Positions 42,925 to 52,302 of a stretch of 64,000 nucleotides of DNA are shown in pieces (within the stretch, counting starts at the first letter, position 1; each line of letters begins with the position of its first letter). A program made the translations under genes and the position numbers. A model generated the notes under the pieces. The model saw only the letters and a program-made list of their open reading frames with translations, did not search any database and was not told the origin of the DNA. The stretch comes from DATBGZ01 sp036557785 (lineage in GTDB: Bacteria > Actinomycetota > Actinomycetes > Mycobacteriales > Micromonosporaceae). The stretch is taken from NCBI GenBank assembly GCA_036557785.1, contig DATBGZ010000012.1:62001-126000 (forward strand), given 5' to 3'.

Positions 42925-45255
42925 ATGTCCGGGCCAAGCCTCGCCGCCGGCGAGCTGTCCCTGGCCGGCAACAACCTGACCTATGTGATCGTCGCCGCGG
43001 TGATCGCGCTTGTCGCGCTCGGATTCGCCGCCGCGTTGGTCAAGGCGGTCCTGGGCGCCGGCAAGGGAACACAGAAGATGCAGGAGATCGCCGGGGCGGT
43101 CCAGGAGGGCGCGCAGGCGTACCTGCTGCGGCAGTTCAAGACGCTCGGCATCTTCGTCGTCATCGCCGTCGTGCTGCTCTACCTTCTCCCCGTCAACGAC
43201 ATCAGCGGCAGCGTGACCGGGGTGAAGATCGGTCGGTCGATCTTCTTCATCATCGGGGCGCTGTTCAGCTCCTCGATCGGTGGCGCCGGTATGTGGCTGG
43301 CGACCCGGGCCAACCTGCGGGTAGCCGCGGCCGCCCGCAAGGGTGGCGGTGGCCGGGAGAGGTCGATGCAGATCGCCTTCCGTACCGGTGGGGTGGTCGG
43401 CTTCCTCACCGTCGGCCTCGGCCTGTTCGGCGCATCGCTGGTGGTGCTGATCTACCGTGGCGACGCGCCGGTCGTGCTCGAGGGCTTCGGCTTCGGTGCC
43501 GCGCTGCTCGCGATGTTCATGCGGGTCGGTGGAGGCATCTTCACCAAGGCGGCCGACGTCGGTGCGGACCTCGTCGGCAAGGTCGAGCAGAACATCCCCG
43601 AAGACGACCCGCGCAACGCCGCGACGATCGCCGACAACGTGGGCGACAACGTCGGTGACTGCGCGGGGATGGCGGCCGACCTGTTCGAGTCGTACGCGGT
43701 CACGCTCGTCGCGGCGCTCATTCTCGGCCGCGCGGTCTGGGGTATCGAGGGGCTCGTCTTCCCGCTCATCGTCGGCGGCGTCGGCGTCGTCGTGGCGATC
43801 ATCGGTGTGTTCATCACCCGTCTGCGCCCATCCGACCGCTCAGGCATGACCGCGATCAGCCGCGCCTTCTACGTCTCGGCGGTGATCGCCGCAGTGCTCG
43901 TCGCGATCGTCTCGTTCGCCGTGCTCCCGCACTCGTTCGAGGGCTCGACCCGAGATCCCCGCTGGGTCGCGATCGGCTCGGTGGTCATCGGGATCGCGCT
44001 CGCCGCGATCATCCAAGGGCTCACGGGCTATTTCACCGAGACCGGGCGGCGGCCGGTACGGGACATCGGCAAGTCCTCCGAGACCGGCGCGGCTACCGTC
44101 GTGCTGTCGGGAATCTCGGTCGGCTTCGAGTCGGCGGTCTACTCGGCGCTGGTCATCGCGGCGGGCGTCTTCGGGGCGTACCTCATCGGCGGTGGCGGCA
44201 CGCTGGCCCTCTTCGCGGTGGCGCTGGCCGGCACCGGTCTGCTGACCACGGTCGGCGTAATCGTGGCCATGGATACGTTCGGCCCGATCTCCGACAACGC
44301 GCAGGGCATCGCCGAGATGTCCGGCGACATCGATCACGACGGCGCCCGGACGCTGACGGACCTGGACGCCGTGGGCAACACCACCAAGGCCATCACCAAG
44401 GGCATCGCGATCGCGACGGCCGTGCTCGCGGCGACGGCGCTGTTCGGTTCCTACACCGACACCGTCACCGGCGCGCTCGTCCGGGCGGGTTCGACCCTCT
44501 CGCTGGACCGGCTGCTCAACGTGTCCGACCCACGCAACCTCGTCGGTCTGCTCGCGGGCGCGGCCGTGGTGTTCCTCTTCTCGGGGCTGGCGATCAACGC
44601 GGTCTCCCGCTCGGCCATGGCCGTGGTCTTCGAGGTGCGCCGCCAGTTCAAGTCCTTCCCGGGCATCATGGACGGCTCGCAACGGCCGGAGTACGGCAAG
44701 GTGGTCGACATCTGCACCCGGGATGCGCAGCGCGAGCTGCTCACCCCCGGCCTGCTGGCTCTGACGGCCCCCATCGCTGTGGGCTTCGGACTCGGCGCCG
44801 GTCCCCTCGCGGCCTACCTCGCCGGAGCGATCGGAACCGGCACGCTGATGGCACTGTTCCTCGCCAACTCCGGTGGCGCATGGGACAACGCGAAGAAGAT
44901 GGTCGAGGAGGGCAAGCACGGCGGCAAGGGCTCGCCGGCGCACGCCGCCACGATCATCGGCGACACCGTGGGCGACCCGTTCAAGGACACGGCCGGCCCA
45001 GCCATCAACCCCTTGATCAAGGTCATGAACCTGGTCTCACTCCTGATCGCTCCCGCCGTGGTCATGTGGGGCACCGGGACCGACCAGAACAACGGGCTGC
45101 GGATCGGGATCGCCCTGGTGGCGCTCGCGGTGCTCGTCGTCGCGGTGACGATCAGCAAGCGCAAGCCGGTCGCGACCGCGGCGGACATCTCCGACGGCCC
45201 GGACACCACGGCGAAGTCCAACGGTCCCCGACCGAAGGCCACCGCCAAGCGGTAG
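42925..45255 (+). CDS. hppA: Membrane-bound proton-translocating pyrophosphatase
   Basis: 776-residue proton pump driven by pyrophosphate hydrolysis, with about 16 transmembrane helices. The substrate motifs DVGADLVGKVEQNIPEDDPRN (recognised by DVGADLVGKVE), DNVGDCAGMAADLFESY and the C-terminal GDTVGDPFKDTAGPA are complete. GNTTKAITKG has Lys where potassium-dependent enzymes have Ala, so it is predicted potassium-independent. ATG at 42925 has AGGAGGACA 9 nt upstream; earlier in-frame codons are not supported. The 243-nt region before it is likely to hold its promoter, though none was convincing. A perfect 16-bp terminator follows. Confidence 0.95.
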   Translation: MSGPSLAAGELSLAGNNLTYVIVAAVIALVALGFAAALVKAVLGAGKGTQKMQEIAGAVQEGAQAYLLRQFKTLGIFVVIAVVLLYLLPVNDISGSVTGVKIGRSIFFIIGALFSSSIGGAGMWLATRANLRVAAAARKGGGGRERSMQIAFRTGGVVGFLTVGLGLFGASLVVLIYRGDAPVVLEGFGFGAALLAMFMRVGGGIFTKAADVGADLVGKVEQNIPEDDPRNAATIADNVGDNVGDCAGMAADLFESYAVTLVAALILGRAVWGIEGLVFPLIVGGVGVVVAIIGVFITRLRPSDRSGMTAISRAFYVSAVIAAVLVAIVSFAVLPHSFEGSTRDPRWVAIGSVVIGIALAAIIQGLTGYFTETGRRPVRDIGKSSETGAATVVLSGISVGFESAVYSALVIAAGVFGAYLIGGGGTLALFAVALAGTGLLTTVGVIVAMDTFGPISDNAQGIAEMSGDIDHDGARTLTDLDAVGNTTKAITKGIAIATAVLAATALFGSYTDTVTGALVRAGSTLSLDRLLNVSDPRNLVGLLAGAAVVFLFSGLAINAVSRSAMAVVFEVRRQFKSFPGIMDGSQRPEYGKVVDICTRDAQRELLTPGLLALTAPIAVGFGLGAGPLAAYLAGAIGTGTLMALFLANSGGAWDNAKKMVEEGKHGGKGSPAHAATIIGDTVGDPFKDTAGPAINPLIKVMNLVSLLIAPAVVMWGTGTDQNNGLRIGIALVALAVLVVAVTISKRKPVATAADISDGPDTTAKSNGPRPKATAKR

Positions 45256-45277
45256 CCGGCAACTGCCCCGACACGAG

Positions 45278-45309
45278 CGGGCGCCGATCCCTCGAGGGAT
45301 CGGCGCCCG
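45278..45309. terminator. Perfect palindromic terminator downstream of hppA
   Basis: CGGGCGCCGATCCCTC and its exact complement GAGGGATCGGCGCCCG form a 16-bp perfect palindrome 22 nt after the hppA stop. A T-containing stretch (TCGTCGTCTT) follows. It can serve both hppA and the convergent gene ending at 45341. Confidence 0.85.
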
Positions 45310-45340
45310 TCGTCGTCTTGGCAGTCGGCCGGTGCCGAGG

Positions 45341-46324
45341 TCAGGGGCGCATCCGCGGGGGCAGAGCGTCGCCCGGCCCGGAATCACGCACCGACCGTCC
45401 GGTCGCCCTGGGCGTCCCCGGGTCGCGGACCGTCCGGGAGCCGTCGAGGAACTGGCCCGCGTCGGCCGGGACCGGCCGTCGAGGTGCGGCCGGACGACCC
45501 ACCGTCGGCCAGGCCTGGGGGCCGGGGTGGCCTGCAGGCTCGCCCCGTGGGTGCCAGGACGGCGCGGTGTTGACCCGCTGCGCCCCCTTCGCGGCCCGCA
45601 CCGGTACCCGCCCCGGTGCCCGGAAGATCAGCAGAAGCGTGGCCACGCCGAGGGCCGCGAGCAGGGAGCCGAGCACGTAGAGGCTCTTGGGGACAGTGGC
45701 TGACACGTGGCCGGACGACGCCGGTCCGGGCAGAGCCACGATCGAGTAGGTCGGGCCTGCCGAGTAGGTGGGGACGATGCCCGGATCCGTGTTCGGGGCC
45801 GTGGTGAACTGCGGACCTCCGTCGTGGCCCTGGCCCAGCGCAACGACCCGGATCGACGTGTCGGCGCTGCCGAGGGACTGGCCGTCGAGGATCGCGGTGA
45901 CGGTGATGTGTGCGTCGCCCAGGGGCGCGTTGGCGCCGAACGTCAGGACGTACTCCCGCCTGCTCTGCTGGGACACCCGGGTCACGTCGAACGGGTCGGG
46001 GTCGTTGAAGACGAAGCTGCCGTTGTCCGCCCCCTGCAGGGCCAGGTCGCCTCCCTGGCTGGACGAGAGGTGAACGGAGTCGGGCGGCGCCCCGCCCAAC
46101 TGGACCGCGATCACGGCCCGCACGCCGGAGAGCGCTCCGGAGTTGGTGGTGAATATCGCGCGGAAGCCAGCCGGATTCCCGCCGGCCTCGACGTTGGAGG
46201 CGAGGCCGCGAATGTCGACCCTGACGGTGTCCGCGGCTTGCGCGGCAGTGCCGAGAGCGAGCAACGCGGCAACCGACGCGGCCGCGGCCGACGTCAGGAC
46301 GGCCAACCGGCGCAGGTGTGACAT
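45341..46324 (-). CDS. Exported protein with C-terminal membrane anchor
   Basis: About 327 residues. An N-terminal signal peptide ends near AAQAAD (residues 27-32). The outside part of about 170 residues is beta-rich with repeated LGGAPPDSVHLSS-like strands, then a transmembrane helix (about 215-235) and a Pro/Arg-rich cytoplasmic tail of about 90 residues. No cysteine pair or catalytic motif is evident, and I do not recognise the family. ATG at 46324 has AGAGG upstream. It is divergent from the methyltransferase gene (64-nt gap) and convergent with hppA. Confidence 0.65.
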   Translation of the reverse strand: MSHLRRLAVLTSAAAASVAALLALGTAAQAADTVRVDIRGLASNVEAGGNPAGFRAIFTTNSGALSGVRAVIAVQLGGAPPDSVHLSSSQGGDLALQGADNGSFVFNDPDPFDVTRVSQQSRREYVLTFGANAPLGDAHITVTAILDGQSLGSADTSIRVVALGQGHDGGPQFTTAPNTDPGIVPTYSAGPTYSIVALPGPASSGHVSATVPKSLYVLGSLLAALGVATLLLIFRAPGRVPVRAAKGAQRVNTAPSWHPRGEPAGHPGPQAWPTVGRPAAPRRPVPADAGQFLDGSRTVRDPGTPRATGRSVRDSGPGDALPPRMRP

Positions 46325-46375
46325 GCGAACCTCTGGTCGGTGTGCGGTGCGGCGTGCGGACACGCAGTCACCGTA

Positions 46376-46381
46376 TACCGT
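46376..46381 (+). promoter_or_regulatory. -10 element of a leaderless promoter (methyltransferase)
   Basis: TACCGT, then 7 nt, then the GTG at 46389. It lies inside GTATACCGT, so TATACC two bases earlier is an alternative -10. Confidence 0.45.
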
Positions 46382-46388
46382 GGCGCCC

Positions 46389-47102
46389 GTGTCCGACCGC
46401 CGGCGAAGCGCTCACGGCTACGTGCCCGTGCGGGACAGCTACGACCGGGTGGCTCGGCGTTACGCGGACGAGATCGGCGGCGAACTCGCCGGCAAGCCGC
46501 TGGATCGTGCGCTGCTGCGGACGCTTCTCGAGTTGGTCGACGACGTGGCTGAGGCTACCTCGGATGGCGCGCCGGGGCACGACAGCGCGGGGCGACTGGC
46601 GGACCTGGGGTGCGGGCCGGGGCACGTGGCCGCCCACCTGACGGCGCTGGGCCGGCCGACGGTCGGCATCGACCTGTCGCCGGCCATGGTCGAGGTCGGG
46701 CGCGGCCGGTATCCGCAGGTCAAGTTCCGGGTCGGCTCGTTGCTGGATCTGCCGGCAGCCGACGCCGAGTTCCTCGGCGCGGTCGCCCTGTACTCGGTCA
46801 TCCACCTGGCCCCAGCCGACCGGCCGCGGGCGTACGCGCAGATGAGCCGGGTGATCCGACCCGGCGGTTGGCTGCTGCTCGCCTTCCATACCTGCCACCC
46901 GGACGGCACCACGGGGGTCAACCACGTCAACGAGTGGTGGGGAGAAGAGGTCGACCTCGATTTCCACGTCCTCGACCCGACTGAGGTGGTCTCGGGTCTC
47001 GAGGCCGCCGGATTCGTGGTGATGGCCCGGACAGACCGCGCGCCCTGGCCGGGCGCGGAGCACCCGAGCCGGCGCTGTTATCTGCTGTGCCGGCGACCGT
47101 AG
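46389..47102 (+). CDS. Class I SAM-dependent methyltransferase
   Basis: 237 residues with motif I LADLGCGPGHVAAHLTALG (about residues 68-86), the acidic GIDLS end of strand 2, and IRPGGWLLLAFH as motif III. The N-terminal RDSYDRVARRYADE is typical of small-molecule methyltransferases of the Methyltransf_11/25 type. The substrate cannot be inferred. The GTG at 46389 matches a leaderless -10. Open frame further upstream is antisense to the divergent exported protein gene. Confidence 0.82.
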   Translation: MSDRRRSAHGYVPVRDSYDRVARRYADEIGGELAGKPLDRALLRTLLELVDDVAEATSDGAPGHDSAGRLADLGCGPGHVAAHLTALGRPTVGIDLSPAMVEVGRGRYPQVKFRVGSLLDLPAADAEFLGAVALYSVIHLAPADRPRAYAQMSRVIRPGGWLLLAFHTCHPDGTTGVNHVNEWWGEEVDLDFHVLDPTEVVSGLEAAGFVVMARTDRAPWPGAEHPSRRCYLLCRRP

Positions 47103-47143
47103 CGCCGCGGGCGCGGCACGCCGGTCGCCGCCCGGCCCACGGA

Positions 47144-47149
47144 TAGGCT
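47144..47149 (+). promoter_or_regulatory. -10 element of a leaderless promoter (lipoprotein)
   Basis: TAGGCT, then 7 nt, then the ATG at 47157. No ribosome binding site is present. Confidence 0.5.
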
Positions 47150-47156
47150 GCGCGCC

Positions 47157-47675
47157 ATGCGCCGGGTGCTGGTGACCATGGTCACGCTGACGTTCCTGCT
47201 CGGCGCATGCTCGTCGGGACCGTCGGCGGATGACTGGGCCAGGTCGGTCTGCGACGCCCTGACCCCATGGCGGGCCGCGATTGACGACCTCAACGAGCGG
47301 GCGTCCGAACAGATGGCGAGCAGCACCACGCCCGAGCAGACCCGGCAGCACCTGGTGGCGCTGGTGACGGACGCGCGCGAGGCCACGGAGACGGCCCGGG
47401 CGGCTGTGGCCTCCGCCGGGATCCCCGACGTCGCGGGCGGGGCGCAGGTGGCCGACGGCTTCACCACCTCGCTCTCCGAGACCCGCGACGCGTACGCGGC
47501 CGCGGCCGACGAGCTGCTCGCGCTGCCCGCCGATGACGAGGCGGCCTTCTACGACGGTGTGGTGGCGGTCCTCGGTCGCCTGAACCAGCGCTACGAACAG
47601 GCCGGCACCGAGCTGACGAAGCTGGACTCGCCACAGTTGCGCGACGCGTTCGACCGCCTCCCCGAGTGCAGCTAG
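47157..47675 (+). CDS. Putative small lipoprotein
   Basis: 172 residues. The leader MRRVLVTMVTLTFLLGACSS has a lipobox LGAC with the lipidated Cys at residue 18. The mature part is acidic and almost fully helical (many Ala, Glu, Asp, Thr), with one cysteine near residue 32 and one near the end (ECS) that could pair. Similar small helical lipoproteins occur beside topA in other actinobacteria, but no function is known to me. The transcript is probably leaderless. Confidence 0.7.
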   Translation: MRRVLVTMVTLTFLLGACSSGPSADDWARSVCDALTPWRAAIDDLNERASEQMASSTTPEQTRQHLVALVTDAREATETARAAVASAGIPDVAGGAQVADGFTTSLSETRDAYAAAADELLALPADDEAAFYDGVVAVLGRLNQRYEQAGTELTKLDSPQLRDAFDRLPECS

Positions 47676-47959
47676 GGGCGAAGTGTCGTCAACCCGACAC
47701 CGCATGGCACCGCCTCCCGTGTTATTGCGCTAGCCTCTCGAAGGATGTGCGTGACCAGCGGTGGGCTTCTTGTCCGGATCGGTCGCGTTCGTCCCGGGTG
47801 GGATGGGTCAACGACTTTGACGGGAGCGGCGGTTACAGCCGTGTACCGTGTTGTCGCGCTCCGTTTGGGGCGGGGGCGGGGCGGGGTAGACGCGTGCGGG
47901 CAGCGGCGCGCGGCGGGAGGCGCGCGACGGGGCGAAGCGCGCAGGGCGTGAGGAGCACG

Positions 47960-50788
47960 GTGGCACAAGCGAGGACGGACCGACCGTCGTCACGGCGTCT
48001 TGTGATCGTCGAGTCGCCCGCGAAGGCGAAGAAGATCGCCGATTTCCTGGGCGACGGGTATGTGGTCGAGGCGAGCATGGGCCACGTCCGCGACCTGCCG
48101 CGCAACGCGGGCGACGTACCGGCCAAGTTCAAGGGCGAGTCGTGGGCGAGCCTGGGCATCGACGTGGATAACGACTTCGCCCCGCTCTATATCGTGACGC
48201 CCGACCGGACCAAGCAGGTCACGCGGCTCAGGACGCTGCTCAAGGACTGCGACGAGCTCCTTCTCGCGACCGACGAGGACCGGGAGGGCGAGGCGATCGC
48301 CTGGCACCTGGTGGAGACCCTGCACCCCCGGGTACCCGTCCGGCGCATGGTCTTCCACGAGATCACCCGGCCGGCGATCCAGGCGGCAGTCGCCAGTCCA
48401 CGCCAGATCGACCAGTCCCTGGTTGAGGCCCAGGAGGCCCGGCGCAAGCTCGACCGGCTCTACGGCTACGAGGTCTCCCCGGTGCTGTGGAAGAAGATCA
48501 TGCCGAAGGGCCCGGACGGTCGGGCGCTGTCCGCCGGCCGGGTGCAGTCGGTCGCCACCCGGATCGTGGTGGACCGGGAACGCGAGCGGATGCGCTTCCG
48601 CAGCGCCGAGTACTGGGACGTCAAGGCCGTCCTCGCGGTGACCGCGCCGGGCACAACGGCGGGCGAGGGACCGCGAGCGTTCGCGGCCACGATGGTCTCC
48701 CTCAACGGTGATCGCCTCGCCACCGGGAAGGACTTCGAGCCGACGACCGGTGAGTTGCGGGCCGGCGCCACGGGTGTGGTGCGTCTCGACGGCGACGGGG
48801 CCCGGGGCATCGCGGCCCGGCTGACGGGCCGACCGTTCGAGGTCGTCCGGGTGGAGGAGAAGCCCTACCGGCGCCGCCCATATCCGCCGTTCATCACCTC
48901 GACCCTGCAGCAGGAGGCCGGCAGCAAGCTGCGCTACTCGTCGGCCCAGACCATGCGCACCGCCCAGCGGCTCTACGAGAACGGCTACATCACCTATATG
49001 CGCACCGACTCGGTGAACCTCGCCGAGAGCGCGGTCGCCGCCGCCCGGACCCAGATCGCCGAACTCTATGGGGAGCGGTTCGTACCGCCGCAGCCGCGCA
49101 GCTACACCGGCAAGGTGAAGAACGCGCAGGAGGCGCACGAGGCGATCCGGCCCGCCGGCGACGTGTTCCGCACGCCGGGGGAGGTGGCGGCGGAGCTGTC
49201 CACAGAGGAGTTCCGCCTCTACGAGCTGATCTGGCGACGCACGATCGCCTCGCAGATGACCGACGCCGTCGGCAACTCGGTCTCGGTCCGGATCCGGTCC
49301 ATCACCGAGGCGAGCGAGGAGTGCGACTTCTCCGCCACGGGCAAGACCATCACCGACCCCGGGTTCCTCAAGGCATACGTGGAGTCCACAGAGGACGCCG
49401 ACGCCGCCGACGACGCGGAGCTCCGGCTGCCGACGCTCGTCCACGGCCAGCGTCTGTCCGCCGACTCGGTGGACGCGGTCGGGCACTCGACCCAGCCGCC
49501 GGCGCGGTACACGGAACCATCCCTGGTCAAGGCTCTGGAAGAGCTCGGCATCGGCCGGCCATCGACGTACGCGTCGATCATGCAGACCATCCAGGACCGC
49601 GGGTACGTCTTCAAGCGCGGGCAGGCACTCGTACCGTCCTTCCTCGCCTTCGCCGTCGTGGGGCTGCTGGAGAACCACTTCCCGCAGCTCGTCGACTTCG
49701 AGTTCACCGCGGCGATGGAGAACGAGCTCGATGACATCGCGGATGGCCAGGCCGCCGCGCTGGACTTCCTCCGGGCCTTCTACTTCGGCGCGCCGACCCG
49801 CTCGATGCGGGAGATCGCCGAGGGCGGCGGGCTGAAGCGGATGGTGACCGAGAACCTCGGCGAGATCGACGCCCGAGGGATCAACTCGATCCCGCTCTTC
49901 AGCGACGAGGCAGGGCGGGAGGTCGTCGTACGGGTGGGCCGGTATGGTCCCTACCTGCAGCGCTCGGTGCCGGAGAGCGGGCCGGCGCCCTCCACTGAGG
50001 ACGGTGGGGAAGGCGGCGGTGGCGACCGCGTCTCGCTGCCCGACGGCATCGCGCCGGACGAGCTCACACCGGAGAAGGTGGACGAGCTGTTCCTCGGCGG
50101 TGGCGGGGAGCGCAAGCTCGGCGAGCACCCGCAGACCGGTGAGCCGATCGTGCTCAAGTCGGGCCGGTACGGTCCCTACGTCACCACGGGCGAGAAGAAC
50201 GCGTCGCTGCTCAAGTCGATGTCACCGGAGACGATGACGCTCGAGGACGCGCTCAAGGCGCTGTCACTGCCCCGGCTGGTGGGCAAGGACCCCGAGGGCG
50301 TCGAGATCTTCGCCGGGCCGGGTCGCTACGGTCCGTACATCCGCCGCGGCGACGACTACCGGTCGCTCGTGGACGAGGACCAGATCTTCACGGTCAGCCT
50401 CGGTGAGGCGCTGGAGCTGCTGGCCGCGCCGAAGACGCGCCAGCGGCGCGCGGCGCAGCCGCCGCTGCGGGAACTCGGCCCTGACCCGATCACCGAGAAG
50501 CCGCTCGTGGTCAAGGACGGCCGCTTCGGGCCGTACGTGACCGACGGGGAGACCAACGCGTCGCTGCGGCGGGGCCAGTCGGTCGAGGCGCTGACCGTCG
50601 AGCAGGCCAGCGAGATGCTCGGCGAGAAGCGCGCGAAGGGGCCGGCGCCACGCAAGCGCGCCACCCGCGCGGTCAAGGCGACGGCGCCGGCGAAGGCGAC
50701 CTCGCCGAGGAAGACCGTGGCGAAGAAGGCGGCCGCGAAGAAGACCACCAAGGCGGTCCGCAAGTCCACGCCTCCGGCCGACGAGTAG
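47960..50788 (+). CDS. topA: DNA topoisomerase I
   Basis: Type IA topoisomerase, 942 residues, which relaxes negative supercoils. The Toprim domain has VIVESPAKAKKI and ATDEDREGEAIAWHL, and the active tyrosine lies in NGYITYMRTDSVNL (near residue 351). Instead of zinc fingers the C-terminus has several GRYGPYV-type repeats (four copies) and a Lys/Ala/Thr-rich tail of about 45 residues, both typical for actinobacteria. The GTG at 47960 has GAGGAG 4-5 nt upstream; GTG at 47948 is possible. The 284-nt upstream gap is GC-rich, with TTGACG at 47817-47822 but no well-spaced -10. Confidence 0.96.
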   Translation: MAQARTDRPSSRRLVIVESPAKAKKIADFLGDGYVVEASMGHVRDLPRNAGDVPAKFKGESWASLGIDVDNDFAPLYIVTPDRTKQVTRLRTLLKDCDELLLATDEDREGEAIAWHLVETLHPRVPVRRMVFHEITRPAIQAAVASPRQIDQSLVEAQEARRKLDRLYGYEVSPVLWKKIMPKGPDGRALSAGRVQSVATRIVVDRERERMRFRSAEYWDVKAVLAVTAPGTTAGEGPRAFAATMVSLNGDRLATGKDFEPTTGELRAGATGVVRLDGDGARGIAARLTGRPFEVVRVEEKPYRRRPYPPFITSTLQQEAGSKLRYSSAQTMRTAQRLYENGYITYMRTDSVNLAESAVAAARTQIAELYGERFVPPQPRSYTGKVKNAQEAHEAIRPAGDVFRTPGEVAAELSTEEFRLYELIWRRTIASQMTDAVGNSVSVRIRSITEASEECDFSATGKTITDPGFLKAYVESTEDADAADDAELRLPTLVHGQRLSADSVDAVGHSTQPPARYTEPSLVKALEELGIGRPSTYASIMQTIQDRGYVFKRGQALVPSFLAFAVVGLLENHFPQLVDFEFTAAMENELDDIADGQAAALDFLRAFYFGAPTRSMREIAEGGGLKRMVTENLGEIDARGINSIPLFSDEAGREVVVRVGRYGPYLQRSVPESGPAPSTEDGGEGGGGDRVSLPDGIAPDELTPEKVDELFLGGGGERKLGEHPQTGEPIVLKSGRYGPYVTTGEKNASLLKSMSPETMTLEDALKALSLPRLVGKDPEGVEIFAGPGRYGPYIRRGDDYRSLVDEDQIFTVSLGEALELLAAPKTRQRRAAQPPLRELGPDPITEKPLVVKDGRFGPYVTDGETNASLRRGQSVEALTVEQASEMLGEKRAKGPAPRKRATRAVKATAPAKATSPRKTVAKKAAAKKTTKAVRKSTPPADE

Positions 50789-50811
50789 GCCGCCGACCCC
50801 GACCGCGGGAT

Positions 50812-52134
50812 TCAGTCGCCGAAGATCTGGCGCGTGTAGTCGTTGGCGAAGACGCGATCCGGGTCCGCGTGTTCCCGGACCGCGAGGAAGTCGTCGAACC
50901 GGGGGTAGGCCGGGCGCAGGTCCGCCGCGGTGCGGTAGTGCATCTTGCCCCAGTGCGGCCGACCCCCGAGCCCGGCGCAGATCGTCTCGAAGGCTCGGAA
51001 GTAGCGCTCGTACGGCATCCCAACGAACTGATGGATCGCGATATAGGCGTTGTCGCGTCCGTGGCCGTGGGAGAGCCAGATGTCATCGCCCGCGGTGAAG
51101 CGCACCTCGACCGGGAAGGCGATGCGGTCCGGGATGGCATCGATGATCTTCCGCAGAGCCGTGAACGCCTCGGGGAGTGCCTCGCGGGGCAGGCCGTACT
51201 CCATCTCGACGAAGCGGACGCGTCGCGGCGAGGTGAAGACGAGGTCGGAGCGCTGCGTGTAGTCGCGCGCAGAGACCGCGGTCGCCATCCCGCGCAGCAG
51301 GCCCGGCGTCCAGGACGGAACCGCCCGGCAGAGCCTGACCACGACGCCCAGGGCGGTGTTCTCGAAGAGGTCGTCGTTGAGCCAGGCAGCGAACCGGCTG
51401 CGTGGGCGATCGTCGGCCGGCACCCGATTGTTCGCCTTGGTCAGCACGCGGTCGGTGTAGGGAACCCAGTAGAACTCGAAGTGGTCGTTGCTCTCGACGT
51501 GCTCGGACAGGCCGGCGAGGACATCGCCGAGCCGGCCCGGGCGCTCGTCGGCGTGCAGGACGAACGCCTCGGTCGCCTGCAGCGTCACCTCGGTGACGAC
51601 ACCGACCGCGCCCACCCCCACCCGCGCCGCGGCGAAGAGTTCGGGCGAGGAGTCGGCGGAGCAGCGCACGATCTGCGCGGTCCCGGTCACGACCTGCAGT
51701 TCCGTGACAAAGGTCGACAGGCAGCCGTACGCCTTTCCCGTTCCGTGGGTTCCGGTCGCGAGCGCCCCACTGACTGTCTGCACGTCGATGTCGCCGAGAT
51801 TGGGCAGGGCCAGACCGAGCGCGGCGAGTTGGGCGTTGAGCACGTGCAGGGGCGTGCCTGCCGCCACTCGGACCCGGTTCGTGGTGGCATCGGTGGCGAC
51901 GATCCCGGTCAGCGCCGACATGTCCAACCAGGTCCCCGCGGTGGCCGCCGCGGCGGTGAACGAGTGGCCGGCGCCGAGCGGCTTGACCGTGCCACCGTTG
52001 GCGCGCGCGGAGCGGACGGCGTCGACGACCTCGTCCGGGCTCCCCGGGCGCACCACGCCCGCCGCGACCGCGGTCTGGTTCCCCGCCCAGTTGCGCCACG
52101 CGGCTGGTGACCCGGTCACCTTGCTCATGGGCAC
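50812..52134 (-). CDS. FAD-linked sugar-1,4-lactone oxidase (ALO/GLO family)
   Basis: 440-residue flavoprotein of the VAO family. The FAD-binding part contains PLGAGHSFT and NLGDIDVQTVSGALATGTHGTG (core SGALATGTHGTG); the C-terminal D-arabinono-lactone oxidase domain has AYIAIHQF and HWGKMH, with the HWGK histidine typical of the group. It probably oxidises a sugar lactone or polyol such as L-gulono-lactone or xylitol. GTG at 52134 has GAGGAG 8 nt upstream; an ATG six bases on is possible. It is divergent from a TetR regulator that may control it, and convergent with topA. Confidence 0.85.
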   Translation of the reverse strand: MPMSKVTGSPAAWRNWAGNQTAVAAGVVRPGSPDEVVDAVRSARANGGTVKPLGAGHSFTAAAATAGTWLDMSALTGIVATDATTNRVRVAAGTPLHVLNAQLAALGLALPNLGDIDVQTVSGALATGTHGTGKAYGCLSTFVTELQVVTGTAQIVRCSADSSPELFAAARVGVGAVGVVTEVTLQATEAFVLHADERPGRLGDVLAGLSEHVESNDHFEFYWVPYTDRVLTKANNRVPADDRPRSRFAAWLNDDLFENTALGVVVRLCRAVPSWTPGLLRGMATAVSARDYTQRSDLVFTSPRRVRFVEMEYGLPREALPEAFTALRKIIDAIPDRIAFPVEVRFTAGDDIWLSHGHGRDNAYIAIHQFVGMPYERYFRAFETICAGLGGRPHWGKMHYRTAADLRPAYPRFDDFLAVREHADPDRVFANDYTRQIFGD

Positions 52135-52302
52135 CGTGAATACTCCTCACATCTGGCCGACGTCAACCACCTCGATCGTCCGGTAAGGCAGAATTGCACG
52201 AAGCCGCGGCCGATGCACCGCCTTGGGGTGAACGGTCAGCGCCCGGTCGGCGTTGGTAGGTCGTGGCAGCGTGGACACCTGGGACGGTTGGACGGTGGGC
52301 CA

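Noticed and set aside
47676..47959. Gene or RNA in the gap before topA
   Set aside because: GC-rich without motif or stable conserved fold; a weak hairpin (TGTCG/CGACA near 47684) is too short to name a terminator.
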